From: Apodemus sylvaticus
Lineage: Eukaryota > Chordata > Mammalia > Rodentia > Muridae
DNA length: 64,000 nt
Direction: 5' to 3'
Assembly: GCF_947179515.1 (NCBI RefSeq)
Contig: NC_067485.1
Span: 75,990,646 to 76,054,645, forward strand
Made by a program: the position numbers and the translations under genes. This document shows positions 1 through 12,285 of this stretch, in pieces; the stretch's first letter is position 1; each line of letters begins with the position of its first letter. The notes beneath the pieces are model-generated. The model did not search any database. It had not been told where the DNA came from and worked only from the letters and a program-made list of their open reading frames with translations.

Positions 1-748
1 CTTATTACATGGTGGGGAATCCTCTGGATATATGCCCAGGAGTGGTATAGCAGGATCTTATGGAAGTGAGGTGCCCCGTTTTCGGAGGAACCGCCAGACT
101 GATTTCCAGAGTGGTTGTACCAATTTGCAACCCCACCAGCAGTGGAGGAGTGTTCCTCTTTCTCCACATCCTCTCCAACACCTGCTGTCTCCTGAATTTT
201 TAATCTTAGCCATTCTGACTGGTGTAAGATGAAATCTTAGGGTTGTTTTGATTTGCATTTCCCTAATGGCTAATGAAGTTGAGCATTTTTTAAGATGCTT
301 CTCTGCCATCCGAAGTTCTTCAGGTGAGAATTCTTTGTTTAACTCTGTACCCCATTTTTAATAGGGTTGTTCGGTTTTCTGGAGTCTAACTTCTTGAGTT
401 CTTTATATATATTGGATATTAGCCCTCTATCTGATGTAGGATTGGTGAAGATCTTTTCCCAAATTGTTGGTTGCCGATCTGTCCTCTTGATGGTGTCCTT
501 TGCCTTACAGAAACTCTGTAACCTTATGAGGTCCCATTTGTCAATTCTTGCTCTTTGAGCATACGCTATTGGTGTTCTGTTCAGAAACTTTCTCCCTGTA
601 CCGATGTCCTCAAGGGTCTTCCCTAGTTTCTTTTCTATTAGCTTCAGAGTGTCTGGCTTTATGTGGAGGTCCTTGATCCATTTGGATTTGAGCTTAGTAC
701 AAGGAGACAAGGATGGATCAATTCGCATTCTTCTGCATGCTGACCTCC
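1..748 (-). pseudogene. L1 ORF2 C-terminal fragment (sense piece of L1-A)
   Basis: Minus-strand translation gives the part of ORF2p after the reverse transcriptase, from RSACRRMRIDPSLSPC onward. It includes part of the cysteine-rich domain (RCWRGCGERGTLLHCWWGCK at about 120-180). A five-A tract (T at 355-359), where the intact copy has six A, shifts the frame and turns the region after NNPIK into NGVQS and a stop. No function is expected. Confidence 0.88.
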
Positions 749-1855
749 CGGGAATGCAGGGTTGGTTCAACATACGGAAATCCATCAATACAATCCACTA
801 CATAAACAAACTCAAAGAACAAAACCACATTTCATTGGATGCTGAAAAAGCATTTGACAAAATTCAGCATCCCTTCATGCTTAAAGTCTTGGAGAGAACA
901 GGAATTCAAGGCCCATACCTAAACATAGTAAAAGCAATATACAGCAAACCGGTAGCCAGCATCAAACTAAATGGAGAGAAACTTGAAGCAATCCCACTGA
1001 AATCAGGGACCAGACAAGGCTGCCCCCTTTCTCCTTATCTTTTCAATATTGTACTTGAGGTACTAGCTCGGGCAATTTGACAACATAAGGAGGTCAAAGG
1101 GATACAAATTGGAAAGGAAGAAGTCAAACTATCATTATTTGCAGACGACATGATAGTCTACCTAAGTGACCCAAAGAACTCCACTAGAGAGCTCCTACAG
1201 CTGATAAACAACTTCAGCAAAGTGGCAGGTTATAAAATCAACTCCAGCAAATCAGTGGCCTTCCTATACTCAAAGGATAAGCAGGCTGAGAAAGAAATTA
1301 GGGAAATGACCCCCTTCACAATAGCCACAAACAGTATAAAGTATCTTGGGGTGACTCTTACCAAACATGTAAAAGATCTGTATGACAAGAACTTCAAGAC
1401 TCTGAAGAAGGAAATGGAAGAAGACCTCAAAAAATGGGAAAACCTCCCATGCTCATGGATCGGTAGAATCAATATAGTTAAAATGGCCATTTTGCCAAAA
1501 GCAATATACAGATTCAATGCAATACCCATCAAAATCCCAACTCAATTCTTCACAGAGTTAGAAAGAGCAATTATCAAATTCATCTGGAACAACAAAAAAC
1601 CCAGGATAGCTAAAACTATTCTCAGCAACAAAAGAAAATCTGGGGGAATCAGTATCCCTGACCTCAAGCAATACTACAGAGCAATAGTGTTAAAAACTGC
1701 ATGGTATTGGTACAGTGACAGGCAGGAGGATCAATGGAACAGGATTGAAGATCCAGAAATGAACCCACACACCTATGGCCACTTGATCCTCGACAAAGAG
1801 GCTGAAAACATCCAATGGAAAAAAGATAGCCTTTTCAACAAATGGTGTTGGTTCA
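749..1855 (+). pseudogene. L1 ORF2 reverse-transcriptase fragment (inverted piece of L1-A)
   Basis: Plus-strand translation gives the core of an L1 reverse transcriptase. ISLDAEKAFDKIQHPFM (fingers/palm), RQGCPLSPYLFNIVLEV, then LFADDMIVYL, which carries the two catalytic aspartates, near 1135-1160. One nonsense codon (TGA at 1078-1080, where arginine is expected) and an in-frame 6-bp loss before ISLDAEK break it. Homology stops after NKWCWF at 1855. It is a remnant of a retrotransposon protein, not a host gene. Confidence 0.9.
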
Positions 1856-2956
1856 TTTCATTTATTCTTAGCAACATTAGTGAAGGTAAATATTTTAAGC
1901 TATTACAGCAGCACAGAAAAATACTCTAATTAAAACCTTCATTTTACTAGTAGCAAATCATGTTCAATATCTTTACTCATATTCTTCTCTTTGATCCTTA
2001 TATTTTATTTAGCTAATTATCTCTGAGAATAGCACTCTGCCTGCTTTACTAAGAGGGCTACAAGATGAATATCTAGTAACCTCATTTGCTGATCTATTGT
2101 AGTTGACAACTGGCTTACTATGGAATTATGTTACTTCCTATAATGCATATACTATGAATGAAAGTATTTATTGTAGTACTTAGTAAATGTAAGTTATTCA
2201 GTTTTTAGTTTTAATCCAACCTTGGATTCCTGGGATCAAATGGACTTGATCACGATACAGAATTTTTTTTCATGTATGGTTTGACTTGATTTGCCTAAAC
2301 TTTTCTTAGTATTATTTCATCAAAGTTAATGTTTCAGACCTGTAATCTGAATACTATGCAGGCCCACCACAAATTTGAAACTGTTCTGTACTATGCAGTG
2401 AGTTTAGCAAATTTTGTCCAACTCAAAAATCAACAAACAAACAAAAACAAGCGGGCAGACAAGAAAACACATAGCACACCCTATAAGCATTTGGTTGATT
2501 GTACATTTTAAAATGTCTATCTAATTTTACATCAGAGTCATAAGTTAAGATGTACTTTTTTTGCTCTAGAATCTTTATTTAAGGATTATTACTTATTAAA
2601 TATTTTGAATACATAATTTTTGAGTACTCTCTCATATGGATGTGACACAAATTTATTTAACATGTCACCTACTGATTGGCAGTTGAAACAGACTTGTTTA
2701 ATTGTGATGGGTCTTGCTATGTTAGTTAGTCTGGGCTTTAATGTTTAATCTTCATTAAGCTTTCTGGGTAGTAGAGATGGCAAATATTCACCACTATGCC
2801 TGCCAAGTTGTATCATATGTGTTATTCTCTGTTGGAATTTTCAGTCCTCATTCTCAAATTTACAGTTTGGAAAATTTAAGTATAATGAAAACCATATCCT
2901 ATGTCTGTTCATTTATGCATTGATAACACAATCACTTTTGTTTCTCTTGTCTTTAT

Positions 2957-2960
<4 letters not shown>
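1856..2960. other. AT-rich unique DNA
   Basis: I see no gene, SINE or L1 in this stretch. Short A-rich runs (about 2430-2470) are the only simple sequence. Short open frames here have no recognisable content. Confidence 0.6.

Positions 2961-3008
<48 letters not shown>
2961..3008. repeat. (TG)24 microsatellite
   Basis: Uninterrupted TG dinucleotides, 48 bases. It should be length-polymorphic and can adopt Z-DNA. Confidence 0.98.
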
Positions 3009-3010
<2 letters not shown>

Positions 3011-3740
3011 CTTTCTACTTTTCCAACCTCCAAAGATGAAGCACCATCCATTGGTGTGCACAACCCATTGGTGCAAGCTTTTCTGTATTATATCTGTGTG
3101 CCTGCCCTTTATTCTCTCAGTGGCCTTAGTCGGGGTTCTAGGTGCCAGCTATGCTAAAAGGGTACTTACTACCCATGATCCTATTCATATACTTCTCTAA
3201 ACCTTTCTTTCTTCTGATACTGGGGCCTGAAGATCAGCTGCCTCATTCAAACTGGACAAGGATCACTCTCACATTGACCTCGGGACTATATTTCACATTC
3301 TGATCCTAAGACACAGACTGAAAACTACTTATTCCTACCTATTCTCCCTTCCCATCTTTCTCAGCAATTTGTACAGAATTTATGCCTTAATGAACCATTT
3401 TTATAGGAATTCTCCTCTCAGTTTCTGCTTATATAAAACCTGATTAGAGTTAAGCATATATAACTTTAACATGTCCAAAATTAAGATTACTGATTTTCCT
3501 ATACATTGCCCATAATGTTTTCTTTTTGTCAGTCATGTGATCTGACATTATCTCTGATATACATGTCACAGTGGAAGTTTTTGTTGGCTTCTCTCTTTCC
3601 AGTGTATTTTCAAGTTTGACAAGACCAATAACTCCCTACATCTCAAATCAGCCCAATATTCAAACTTCTCCCATTGAAATCTATAAATTCCTTACTCTTA
3701 GACTCATGGTCAAGAAATTTTAGCAAAATAAAAGAAACTT
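3009..3740. other. Unique DNA, no gene seen
   Basis: No repeat family or coding region recognised. Confidence 0.55.
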
Positions 3741-3880
3741 TGAGACTTGGAGTCACTATGGAGTCCTAGCTGGCCTGGAACTTGCTGTGTAGAACCAAGC
3801 TGCCCTTGAACTCACAAACACCTACCTTTCTCTTCTTCACAAGTGTTGGTATTGAAGAAATGCACAGCCACACCCAGCTC
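3741..3880 (-). repeat. B1 SINE, old and diverged
   Basis: The plus strand reads gagacttggagtcactatg, then tggcctggaacttgctgtg, and ends cacacccagctc. This is the reverse complement of a 7SL-derived B1 (monomeric Alu-type SINE). The central part is badly diverged and no tail or target duplication is clear. Confidence 0.75.
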
Positions 3881-4139
3881 TAAAATAATTTCCGACAACA
3901 GGTTACTTTTTTGTGAGCCATTTGTTATACTTTCAGTACTATGGGTAACTAACAAGACATAAGTAAGAAATAACATTATTGACAGAATTTTAAAAGCTGT
4001 CATGAATTATTTTTTCCTACATTCAACTAAATATGGTCTTTGATAGTTTTTTATTGTCTTTTTGACAAATTCTAAAGTTTTAGAACCTCTAAAACCTGGA
4101 AAAGAGAGAAGCTAAATTGCACATATTAGATTGGCCAGT

Positions 4140-4410
4140 GGCCACGTGAGAGACAGTCTTCATGGACACTTGATGTGGGAGTCACCATTCCAATGTATGT
4201 ATATAAGAATGATGGACTAGGAAGCCAGCAGAAAGCAAGGTAGTTAGCAGTGTTTCTTCCTGGTTTCTTATCCAGTTCCTATGCGATCTTCTACCATGAT
4301 TTCTCTTAGTAATAAATTTTGAGCTGGAAGCAGAAGCCCAATCAACAACTGCTTTTTCCCACAAGTTGCTTCTGGTGGTCAGCTTGTTTATTATATCAAC
4401 AGAAGCATAT
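4140..4410 (+). repeat. Possible MaLR-type LTR remnant
   Basis: The end of this stretch (about 4310-4400) reads like the 3' end of a rodent MaLR-class LTR: an aataaa signal at 4311, then a segment resembling 'cccaagttgcttctggtc' and 'tatcaacagaagcat'. The 5' boundary is a guess. It could also be ordinary unique sequence. Confidence 0.3.
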
Positions 4411-4451
4411 TAGAGCATACTTCCATTCTTATCTCTTTTACTTGTATGTAG

Positions 4452-4513
4452 GCTTGTGTATGTGTGTGTGTGTGCACGCACACGTGCACATGCACATGTG
4501 TGCATGTGTGCTA
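4452..4513. repeat. Alternating purine-pyrimidine tract (TG/CA with dyad symmetry)
   Basis: TG repeats switch to CA and back (tgtgcacgcacacgtgcaca), giving short inverted repeats and strong Z-DNA or cruciform potential. It borders the 3' end of a minus-strand B4, so it probably grew from that SINE's tail. Confidence 0.85.
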
Positions 4514-4550
4514 CACTTGAGTTATGGGTTCATACACCTACATATGAATA

Positions 4551-4798
4551 CATAGAGGTCAATGTGGGACCTTGGAAGCCTTGCTTCTTTCTTTCTACTT
4601 TGTTGCTTGTATACAGGATTTCTCACTGAATCAGAAAAATCACTTTTTCAGTTAGGCTAGGTGACTAGTCATCTCTTAGAATTGAATTGTCTTAGCCCCT
4701 GATATTATGGTTACAGGCAGGAACATGTCTGGCTATTTTCATGGGTGCTGAACATTTGAATTCATGTGTCCATGCTTGCTCAACAAAAGTTCTTAGCC
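4551..4798 (-). repeat. B4-type SINE, diverged
   Basis: The plus strand matches the reverse complement of a B4 (ID-B1 fusion) SINE. It shows a gaggtcaatgtgggacc 3' part, tctcactgaatc in the middle, and gggtgctgaacatttgaattcatgtg into catgcttgctcaacaa at the ID-like 5' part. It is fairly old. Confidence 0.65.
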
Positions 4799-5139
4799 AA
4801 AAAAACATCTCCCTGGTCCCTGAGCCTTTATTTCTTTATTCTTAATTTCAATATTGCCAAATATTTACAATGCAAAAATTGTCCGTGCTAATTATTTGTT
4901 TCTGAGTAGTGATAACTATCACAAAACTCAATTAAATTAGGATTTCTTTATAACCTGCTCAACGTATTGCTTCCTTCAGTCTTAAAGAAAACATACTACA
5001 AAATATAAGCAATTAAATACAACACTGTGTACTTATAAATACTGAAACATTTTTGGTTAAAAGAATAGCAAATAAAACCACTATTTCACATTATTAATAT
5101 TTCTTATATTTATTGTAAAGTTCACTACTATTTTTACTT
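4799..5139. other. AT-rich unique DNA
   Basis: No gene or repeat recognised; A/T-rich with short open frames only. Confidence 0.55.
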
Positions 5140-6172
5140 GTATTTTATTCATTTTTACATTCTGATCACAGAATGAGATCCCACTCTCATCTGTTTACAT
5201 TCCTACCCTGACAAATTCCTCTCCTAGTTGTCCCCTCACCTTTATCTCAGCCTCCCACCTTGGTTACCATTTCACCTTGGGATATCTAGTCCCAGCAGGA
5301 TTTGGCTCCTCCTCTCTCACCAAGACCCAAACAGGCAGTCTACTTAGGAATAAGGAGATCCAGTGGCAGGCAACAGAAACCAAGACAGTCCCCTCTCCAC
5401 AGTTTAGGGGACCCACATGAAGACCATATTTGCTACAAATATGTAAAGGAGTCTAAGTCTAGCTCCTGCATGCTGTCTGGATTGTGGCGCAGGTTCTGTG
5501 CCTCCTCAGGCTCCCATGGTAGTTGACCCTGAAGGACTTCTTCTAGTATCCGTGAACCCTCTGACTTGCTCACTTCTATCTGCCACTCTTCTACAAGACT
5601 CCTGAGGTGTCTGCTTGAAGTTCTGCTGTGGGTCAGCATCTGCTTCCACCCACTGTTGGATGAAGCCTCTCAGGAGATACTTATGCTAGGTTCCTGTCTG
5701 CAACCATAGCATATTATCATTAATAGTGTCAGGAGTTGGCTGCCTTACCGGGGTTTCAAGTCTGAGCAGTCATTGTTTGGCTGTTTCCTCAGTCTTTATA
5801 ATTGCACATCTTTTAGGCAGGATCAATTCTGAGTTGAAGGTGTTCTGGGTGGATTGATGTCACCCTCCCTCCTTTGTAAGTCCTGCCTGGCTATAGGAGG
5901 TGACCACGACCATTTCAGTCTCTATATCCCTCTGTGGCATGAATCTCAGCTAGAAACATCCCCATAGACTCTCAGTATCTTCTCCTGTCTCAGGACTTCA
6001 GCTCCTTACCAGAGATGCCCCTTCCAACCCCCTCCTGCCCCTTCTTTCTCTAAACCAGATTTCCATTCCAATGTCATCATTCCCTCCTCTTCCTACCCAG
6101 TTCCCTCTCTCAGTCCACCTCCAATTCCTATTTAGTTTCTTTTTCTGAGTGAGATTCATCAATCCTGCCTTA
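5140..6172 (-). mobile_element. Lx-like L1 3' UTR remnant
   Basis: The plus strand is the reverse complement of an old murine L1 (Lx-like) 3' UTR. Recognisable landmarks are ggcaggcaacagaaaccaag (5370), acccacatgaagaccat (5410), cctgtctgcaaccatagca (5693-5711), attaatagtgtcaggagttgg (5720-5740) and the pyrimidine-rich block at 6010-6120. The polypurine strand is the L1 sense strand. No ORF2 is included, so the copy is heavily 5'-truncated. No clear target duplication. Confidence 0.75.
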
Positions 6173-6307
6173 GAAACTCCTTATACCCAGTTTCTTTTTA
6201 TTTAAGGCATACTATAATAAATCATTTTTACATATATTATACCAAGCAACATTAATAGTTTTGTGAAAACCTTATTGGATCAGTTTCTTTACTGATTTTT
6301 TTAACAT

Positions 6308-6315
6308 AAGAGTCC
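6308..6315. repeat. Target-site duplication of L1-O, left copy
   Basis: aagagtcc here recurs at 14577-14584, bracketing the 8.3-kb nested L1 block. The left context is ataagagtcc followed at once by L1 sequence; the right copy follows the L1 A-tail. Confidence 0.75.
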
Positions 6316-6498
6316 AAGGATATTCACCAACCCTACATCTGATAGAGGGCTAATATCCAATATATACAAAGAACTCAAGAAGTTAGACCCCAGGAAACCA
6401 AATAACCCTATTAAAAATGGGGTACAGATCTAAACAAAGAATTTTCACTTGAAGAAATTCAGATGGCCGAGAGGCACCTTAAGAAGTGCTCATCATCA

Positions 6499-7220
6499 GC
6501 ACTCGGTCTCTAGGAAGTGTGGGAGACCTGGTGTTCAGTCAGAGGCAGTCTGGGAGCACACATCTTGCTCCAGTGGCACAGAGCTTAGGTTCCAGTCCTG
6601 AGGCCTCTGGCAGGAGCCCTCAGATCTCTCCGCTTACAGATCCAGATCAGCCTGGGCTGCAACACCACATCTCCAGATCCTGCAAGAGGCAAGAGGGGCT
6701 TCCGGGCGGCCAGCAGGGAGAAGTCAGTGTGCTCTGGTGAATCCAGCAGGCCCCGGCAGGAGCCTTCAGGTGCCTACTTTAGGATCTGAATAGCCTGGGC
6801 CACAGCAGTCTGTCTCCAGGAAGTGCAGGAGACTTGGTATGCACCCAGAGGCAGTCTGGGAGCTCACAACTTGCTCCATGGCACTGAGCTTAGGTTCCAG
6901 TCTAAGGCCTCTGGCGGGAGCCCTCAGATCTCTCCACCTCCGGATCCAGATCACCCTGGGCAACAAAACTACATCTCCAGTTCCTGCAAGAGGCAAGAGG
7001 GGCTTCCGGGCTGCCAGAGGGGAAGTGTGCTCTGGTGAATCCAGCAGGCCCCAGCGGGAGCCTTTAGGTGTCTGCTTCGGGATCTGAACAGCCTGGGCAA
7101 CAGCATCCTGTCTCCAGGCAGTGCAGGAGGTAAGCTGTGCACCAGAGGCCACTTGGGAAGGGGCAGCTTGCACTGGTGAGTCCAGCATTGACAAGACCAA
7201 CTAACACCAGTGAGAACTAG
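6499..7220 (+). promoter_or_regulatory. L1-B 5' UTR with two tandem ~300-bp units
   Basis: Two tandem units are visible, anchored at gtctctaggaagtg (6506) and gtctccaggaagtg (6812). A third partial start, gtctccaggcagtg (7110), leads into the ORF1 leader, so the period is about 298-306 bp. Shared landmarks are cctctggc.ggagccctcag, cacatctccag and gaatccagcaggcccc. In rodent L1s such tandem 5' units carry the internal promoter. The same unit occurs only once in L1-C, next to ORF1 (about 25590-25890, minus strand). Confidence 0.85.
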
Positions 7221-8365
7221 ATGGCAAAAGGCAAACGCAGGAGTGTCACTAACAGAAATCAAGGCAATATGGCAACATCTGAACCCAATTCTCCTTTAAC
7301 AGCATGTCCTGGATACCCCATCACACCAGTAAAACAAGATTTGGATTTAAATCACTGGTCATGATGCTGGTACAGAAGGACATACTTAAAGAAATTCAGG
7401 AGAAAATGGATCAAAGGTTAGAAGCCCTTGCAAGGGAAACACAAAAATCATTGAAAGAAATTCAGGAAAATACAAAAGGCAATAAGGAAGAAACACAAGA
7501 AACACTTAAAGAAATACAGGAGAACTTTGGTCAACAGGCTGAGGTCATGAAAGAGGAAACACAAAAATCTCTTAAAGAATTACAGGAAAGCACAAACAAG
7601 CAAGTGAAGGAGCTAAGCAAAACCATCCAGGATCTAAAATCAGAAGTAGAAACAACTAAGAAAACTCAAAGGGAGACAAATTTGGAGATAGAAAGCCTTG
7701 GGAAGAAATCAGGGGACATAGATGCAAATATCAACAACAGAATACAAGAGATAGAAGAAAGAATCTCAGATGCTGAAGATACCATAGAAACCATGGACTC
7801 AACAGTTAAAGAAAATGCAAAATGCAAAAAGCTTGTAACCCAAAATATCCAGGAAATCCAGGTACAATGAGAAGACCAAACCTAAGGATTATAGGCATAG
7901 ATGAGAGTGAAGATTTACAACTTAAAGGGCCAGCAAATATCTTCAATAAAATTGTGGAAGAAAACTTATCTAACCTAAAGAGAGAGATGCCCATGAATAT
8001 ACAAGAAGCCTACAGAACTCCAAGGAGACTGGACCAGAACAGAAATACTTCCTGTCACATAATAATCAAAACACCAAATGTACTAAACAAAGAAAGAATA
8101 TTAAAGGCAGTAAGAGAAAAAGGCCAAGTAACATATAAAGGAAGACCTATCAGAATCACAGCAGACTTTTCACCTAAGACTGAAGGCTAGAAGATCCTGC
8201 GCAGATCTCATGCAGACTTTAAGAGAACACAAATGCCAGCCAAAACTACTATATCCAGCAAAACTCTCAATCATCATAGATGGAGAAACTAAGATATTCC
8301 ATGACAAAACCAAGTTTACCCAATATCTATCCACAAACCCAGCCCTAAAAAGAATAATAGGATGA
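7221..8365 (+). pseudogene. L1 ORF1 (RNA-binding chaperone), frameshifted, in L1-B
   Basis: ORF1p is the trimeric RNA-binding chaperone of the L1 ribonucleoprotein. The ATG at 7221 (MAKGKRR) begins a basic, Pro/Ser-rich N-terminus. A coiled coil follows (7304-7860; repeated KEIQEN, ETQKSLKE heptads, then IEERISDAEDTIE), then the RRM-like core (MRRPNLRIIGIDESEDLQLKGP, about 7866-8100) and the C-terminal domain (KFTQYLSTNPAL, ending TGA 8363-8365). Lesions: a frame change near 7350-7360 in an A-run, a 1-bp loss near 7863, a 2-bp loss near 8181-8183 also found in L1-C, and TAG at 8188-8190 where tryptophan is expected. It is dead. Confidence 0.92.
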
Positions 8366-8472
8366 AAACAGCAATACAAGGAGGGAAACTTCACCCTGGA
8401 AAAAGCAAGAGAGTAGCCTTTCATCAAACCCAAAAGAAGTTAACCAATCAAATTTTAAAAGTAACATCAAAA

Positions 8473-11400
8473 ATGAAAGGAAGTACCAATCACTATTCCT
8501 TAATATCTCTTAACATCAATGGACTCAATGCCCCAATAAAAAGACATAGACTAATCTACTGGATACGTAAACAGGACCCTACATTTTTCTGCTTACAGGA
8601 AACACACCTCAGGGTCAACGACAAACACTACCTTAGAGTAAAAGGCTGGAAGACAATTTTACAAGCAAATGGTCTCAGGAAACAAGCTGGAGTAGCCATT
8701 TTAATATCAGATAAAATTGACTTTCAAACCAAAGTCATCAAAAGAGACTCTGAGGGACACTTCTTGCTGGTCAAAGGAAAAATACAACAAGAAGAACTCT
8801 CAATCCTGAACATCTACGCTCCAAATGCAAGGGCACCCTCTTTCGTAAAAGAAACTTTATTAAAGCTCAAATCACACATTGCACCTAACACAATAATTGT
8901 GAGTGACTTCAACACTGCACTTTTCTCAATGGACCAATCAGGAAAACAGAAACTAAACAGGGACACAATGAAACTAATTGAAGCTTTGGACCAATTAGAT
9001 TTAACAGATATATATAGAACATTCTATCCTAAAGCAAAACAATATACTTTTTTCTCAGCACCTCATGGTACCTTCTCCAAAATTGACCATATAATTGGTC
9101 ACAAGACAGACCTCAACAAATATAAGAAGATCGAACTAATCCCATGCCTCCTATCAGATCACTATGGAGTAAAAGTGGTCTTCAATAACAACAAAAACAA
9201 CAGAAAACCCACATACACATGGAAACTGAACAATATTCTACTCAATGATACCTTGGTCAAGGAAGAAATAAAGAAAGAAATTAAAGACATTTTAGAACAC
9301 AATGAAAATGAAGACACAACATACCCAAATCTGTGGGACACAATGAAAGCAGTGCTAAGTGGAAAAATCATAGCCCTGAGTGCCTCCAAAAAGAAAATGG
9401 AGAGAGCATACACTACCAGCTTAATGACACACCTGAAAGCCCTGGAACAAAAAGAAGCTATTTCACCCAGGATGAGTAGAAGGCAGGAAATCATCAAACT
9501 CAGGGCCAAAATCACTCAAGTAGAAACAAAGAGAACCATACAAAGAATCAACAAAACCAGGAGCTAGTTCTTCGAGAAAATCAACGAGATAGATAAACCC
9601 TTAGCCAGACTAACCAAAGGGCACAAAGACAGTATCCAGATTAACAAACTTAGAAATGAAAAGGGAGATATAACAACAGAAACTGAGGAAATTCAAAAAA
9701 TCATTAGATCCTACTACAAAAGCCTATATTCAACACAACTGGAGAATCGGGAGGAAATGGATAGTTTCCTAGACAGATATCTGACACCAAAACTAACTCA
9801 GGATCAAATAGATCAACTAAACAGTCCCATAACACCTGAAGAAATAAAAAGGGTCATAGAAAATCTCCCAACCAAAAAAAGCACGGGACCAGATGGCTTC
9901 AGTGCAGAGTTCTATCAGACCTTCATAGAAGACCTAACACCAATATTTTTCAAACTATTCCACAAAATAGAAACAGAAGGAACTCTACCGAACTCGTTCT
10001 ATGAAGCCACAATTACGCTGATACCAAAACCACACAAAGATCCAACAAAGAAAGAGAACTTCAGGCCAATTTCTCTTATGAATATTGATGCAAAAGTACT
10101 TAATAAAATTCTTGCCAATCGAATCCAAAAACACATCAAAACAATCATCCACCAGGATCAAGTAGGCTTCATCTCAGGGATGCAGGGATGGTTCAATATA
10201 AGGAAATCCATCAATGCTATCCACTACATAAACAAACTCAAAGAAAAAACCATATGATCATCTCATTAGATGCAGAAAAAGCATTTGACAAAATCCAGCA
10301 TCCTTTCATGCCAAAAGTATTGGAAAGAAGAGGAATTCAAGGCCCATACCTAAACATTGTTAAAGCAATACACAGCAAACCAGTAGGCAACATCAATCTA
10401 AATGGAGAGAAACTTGAAGCAATCCCACTAAAATCAGGGAATAGACAAGGCTGTCCTCTCTCTCCATATCTTTTCAACATAGTACTTGAAGATCTAGCTA
10501 GAGCAATTAGACAACATAAGGAGGTCAAGGGAATACATATTGGAAAGGAAAAAGTCAAATTATCACTATTTGCAGATGACATGATAGTCTACTTAAGTGA
10601 CCCGAAAACTTCCACCAGAGAACTCCTACAGGTGATAAACAACTTCAGCAAAGTGGCTGGTTATAAAATCAACTCAAGCAAATCAGTTACCTTCCTATAC
10701 TCAAAGGATAAGCAGGCAGAGAAAGAAGTTAGGGAAATAACTCCCTTCAAAATAGCCACAAACAATGTAAAGTATCTTGGTGTGACTCTAACCAAACAAG
10801 TGAAAGATCTATATGACAAGAGCTTCAAGTCTCTGAAGAAGGAAATCGAAGAAGACCTCAGAAAATGGAAAAATCTGCCATGCTCATGGATTGGCAGGAT
10901 TAATATAGTTAAAATGGCCATCTTGCCAAAAGCGATCTACAGATTCAATGCAATCCCCATCAAAATCCGAACTCAGTTCTTCACAGAGTTAGAAAAAGCA
11001 ATTCTCAAATTCATCTGGAATAACAAGAAACCCAAGATAGCTAAAACTATTCTCAACAACAAAAGAAATTCTGGGGGAATCAGTATCTGTGACTTCAAGC
11101 AATACTACAGAGCAATAGTGTTAAAAACTGCATGGTATTGGCACAGTGACAGACAAGTAGAGCAATGGAATAGAATTGAAGATTCAGAAATGAATCCACA
11201 CACCTATGGTCACTTGATCTTCGACAAAGGAGCCAAAAACATCCAATGGAAAAAAGATAGCCTTTTCAACTAATGGTGCTGGATCAATTGGAGGTCAGCA
11301 TGCAGAAGAATGCGAATTGATCCATTCTTATCTCCATGTACTAAGCTTCACTCCAAGTGGATCAAACCTCCATGTAAAACCAGACACACTGAAACTAATA

Positions 11401-12285
11401 GAAAAGAAACTGGGGAAGACCCTTGAGGAAATGGGCACAGGAGAAAAGTTCCTGAACAGATCACCAATAGCTTATGCTTTAAGATCAAGAATTGACAAAT
11501 GGGACCTCATAAAATTACAAAGTTTCTGTAAGGCAAAGGACACTGTTAAAACGGCAACAATCAAATTGGGAAAGGATATTCACCAACCCCACATCTGATA
11601 GAGGGCTAATATCCAATATATACAAAGAACTCAAGAAGTTAGACCCCAGGGAACCAAATAATCCAATTAAAAAATGGGGTACAGATCTTAACAAAAATTT
11701 TCACCTGAAGAAATTCGGATGGCTGAGAGGCAACTTAAGAAGTGCTCAACATCATTAGCCATTAGGGAAATGCAGATCAAAACAACCCTGAGATTTCACC
11801 TTACACCAGTCAGAATGGATAAAGTCAAAAACTCAGGAGACAGCAGGTATTGGTGAAGATGTGTAGAAAGAGGAAAACTCCTCCACTGCTTGTGGGGCTG
11901 TAAGATGGTACAACCACTGTGGAAATCAGTCTAGAGTTTCCTCAGAAAACTGGACATAAGACTTCCAGAGGACCCTGCTATACTTCTCCTGGGCATATAC
12001 CCAAAGGACTCCCAGGCATGCAATAAAGACACATGCTCCATTATGTTCATAGCAGCCTTATTTATAATACCCAGAAGCTGGAAAGAACCCAGATGCCCCT
12101 TAAAGGAGGAATGGATACAGAAAATGTGGTATATTTACACAATGGAATACTACTCAGCAATTAGAAATGATGAATTCACAAAATTTTTTGGCAAATTGTT
12201 TGATCTGTAAAATATCACCCTAAGTGAGGTAACCCAATCACAAAAGAATACACATGGAATACAATCTCTGATAAGTGGATATTAA
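8473..12285 (+). pseudogene. L1 ORF2 (endonuclease/reverse transcriptase), degraded, in L1-B
   Basis: The ATG at 8473 starts the AP-endonuclease-like domain: SLNINGLNAPIKRHR, CLQETHLR, SDFNTALF (glycine is usual before DFNT; here serine) and LLSDHYGVKV. The reverse transcriptase follows: NFRPISLMN (about 10060), AEKAFDKIQHPF, RQGCPLSPYLFN (10450) and LFADDMIVYL (about 10565, catalytic Asp pair kept). The Cys-rich C-terminus ends with TAA at 12283-12285. Lesions: TAG 9565-9567 (Trp expected), a 1-bp loss in the A-run near 10240, TAA 11271-11273 (Lys expected), a 2-bp loss near 11365 and a deletion near 11550. The last kilobase is the most decayed. Confidence 0.95.

Larger units (their letters stand above)
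1..1855 (-). mobile_element. L1-A: young L1 with 5' inversion (twin-primed), cut by the window edge
   Basis: Reading the minus strand, 1-748 is the sense 3' part of L1 ORF2, continuing off the left edge. 749-1855 is an upstream ORF2 piece in the opposite orientation. The inverted piece runs from the GMQGWFNIRK region to NKWCWF. The sense piece resumes two residues later at RSACRRMRID, so together they cover one nearly continuous stretch of ORF2. That arrangement is what twin priming makes: the outer edge near 1855 is the internal priming point and the junction near 748 joins the two cDNAs. Two or three bases of junction homology (cc) are visible. The sequence is very close to L1-D at 38.6-40.2 kb, so the insertion is young. 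The poly(A) end and the left target duplication lie outside the window. Confidence 0.9.
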
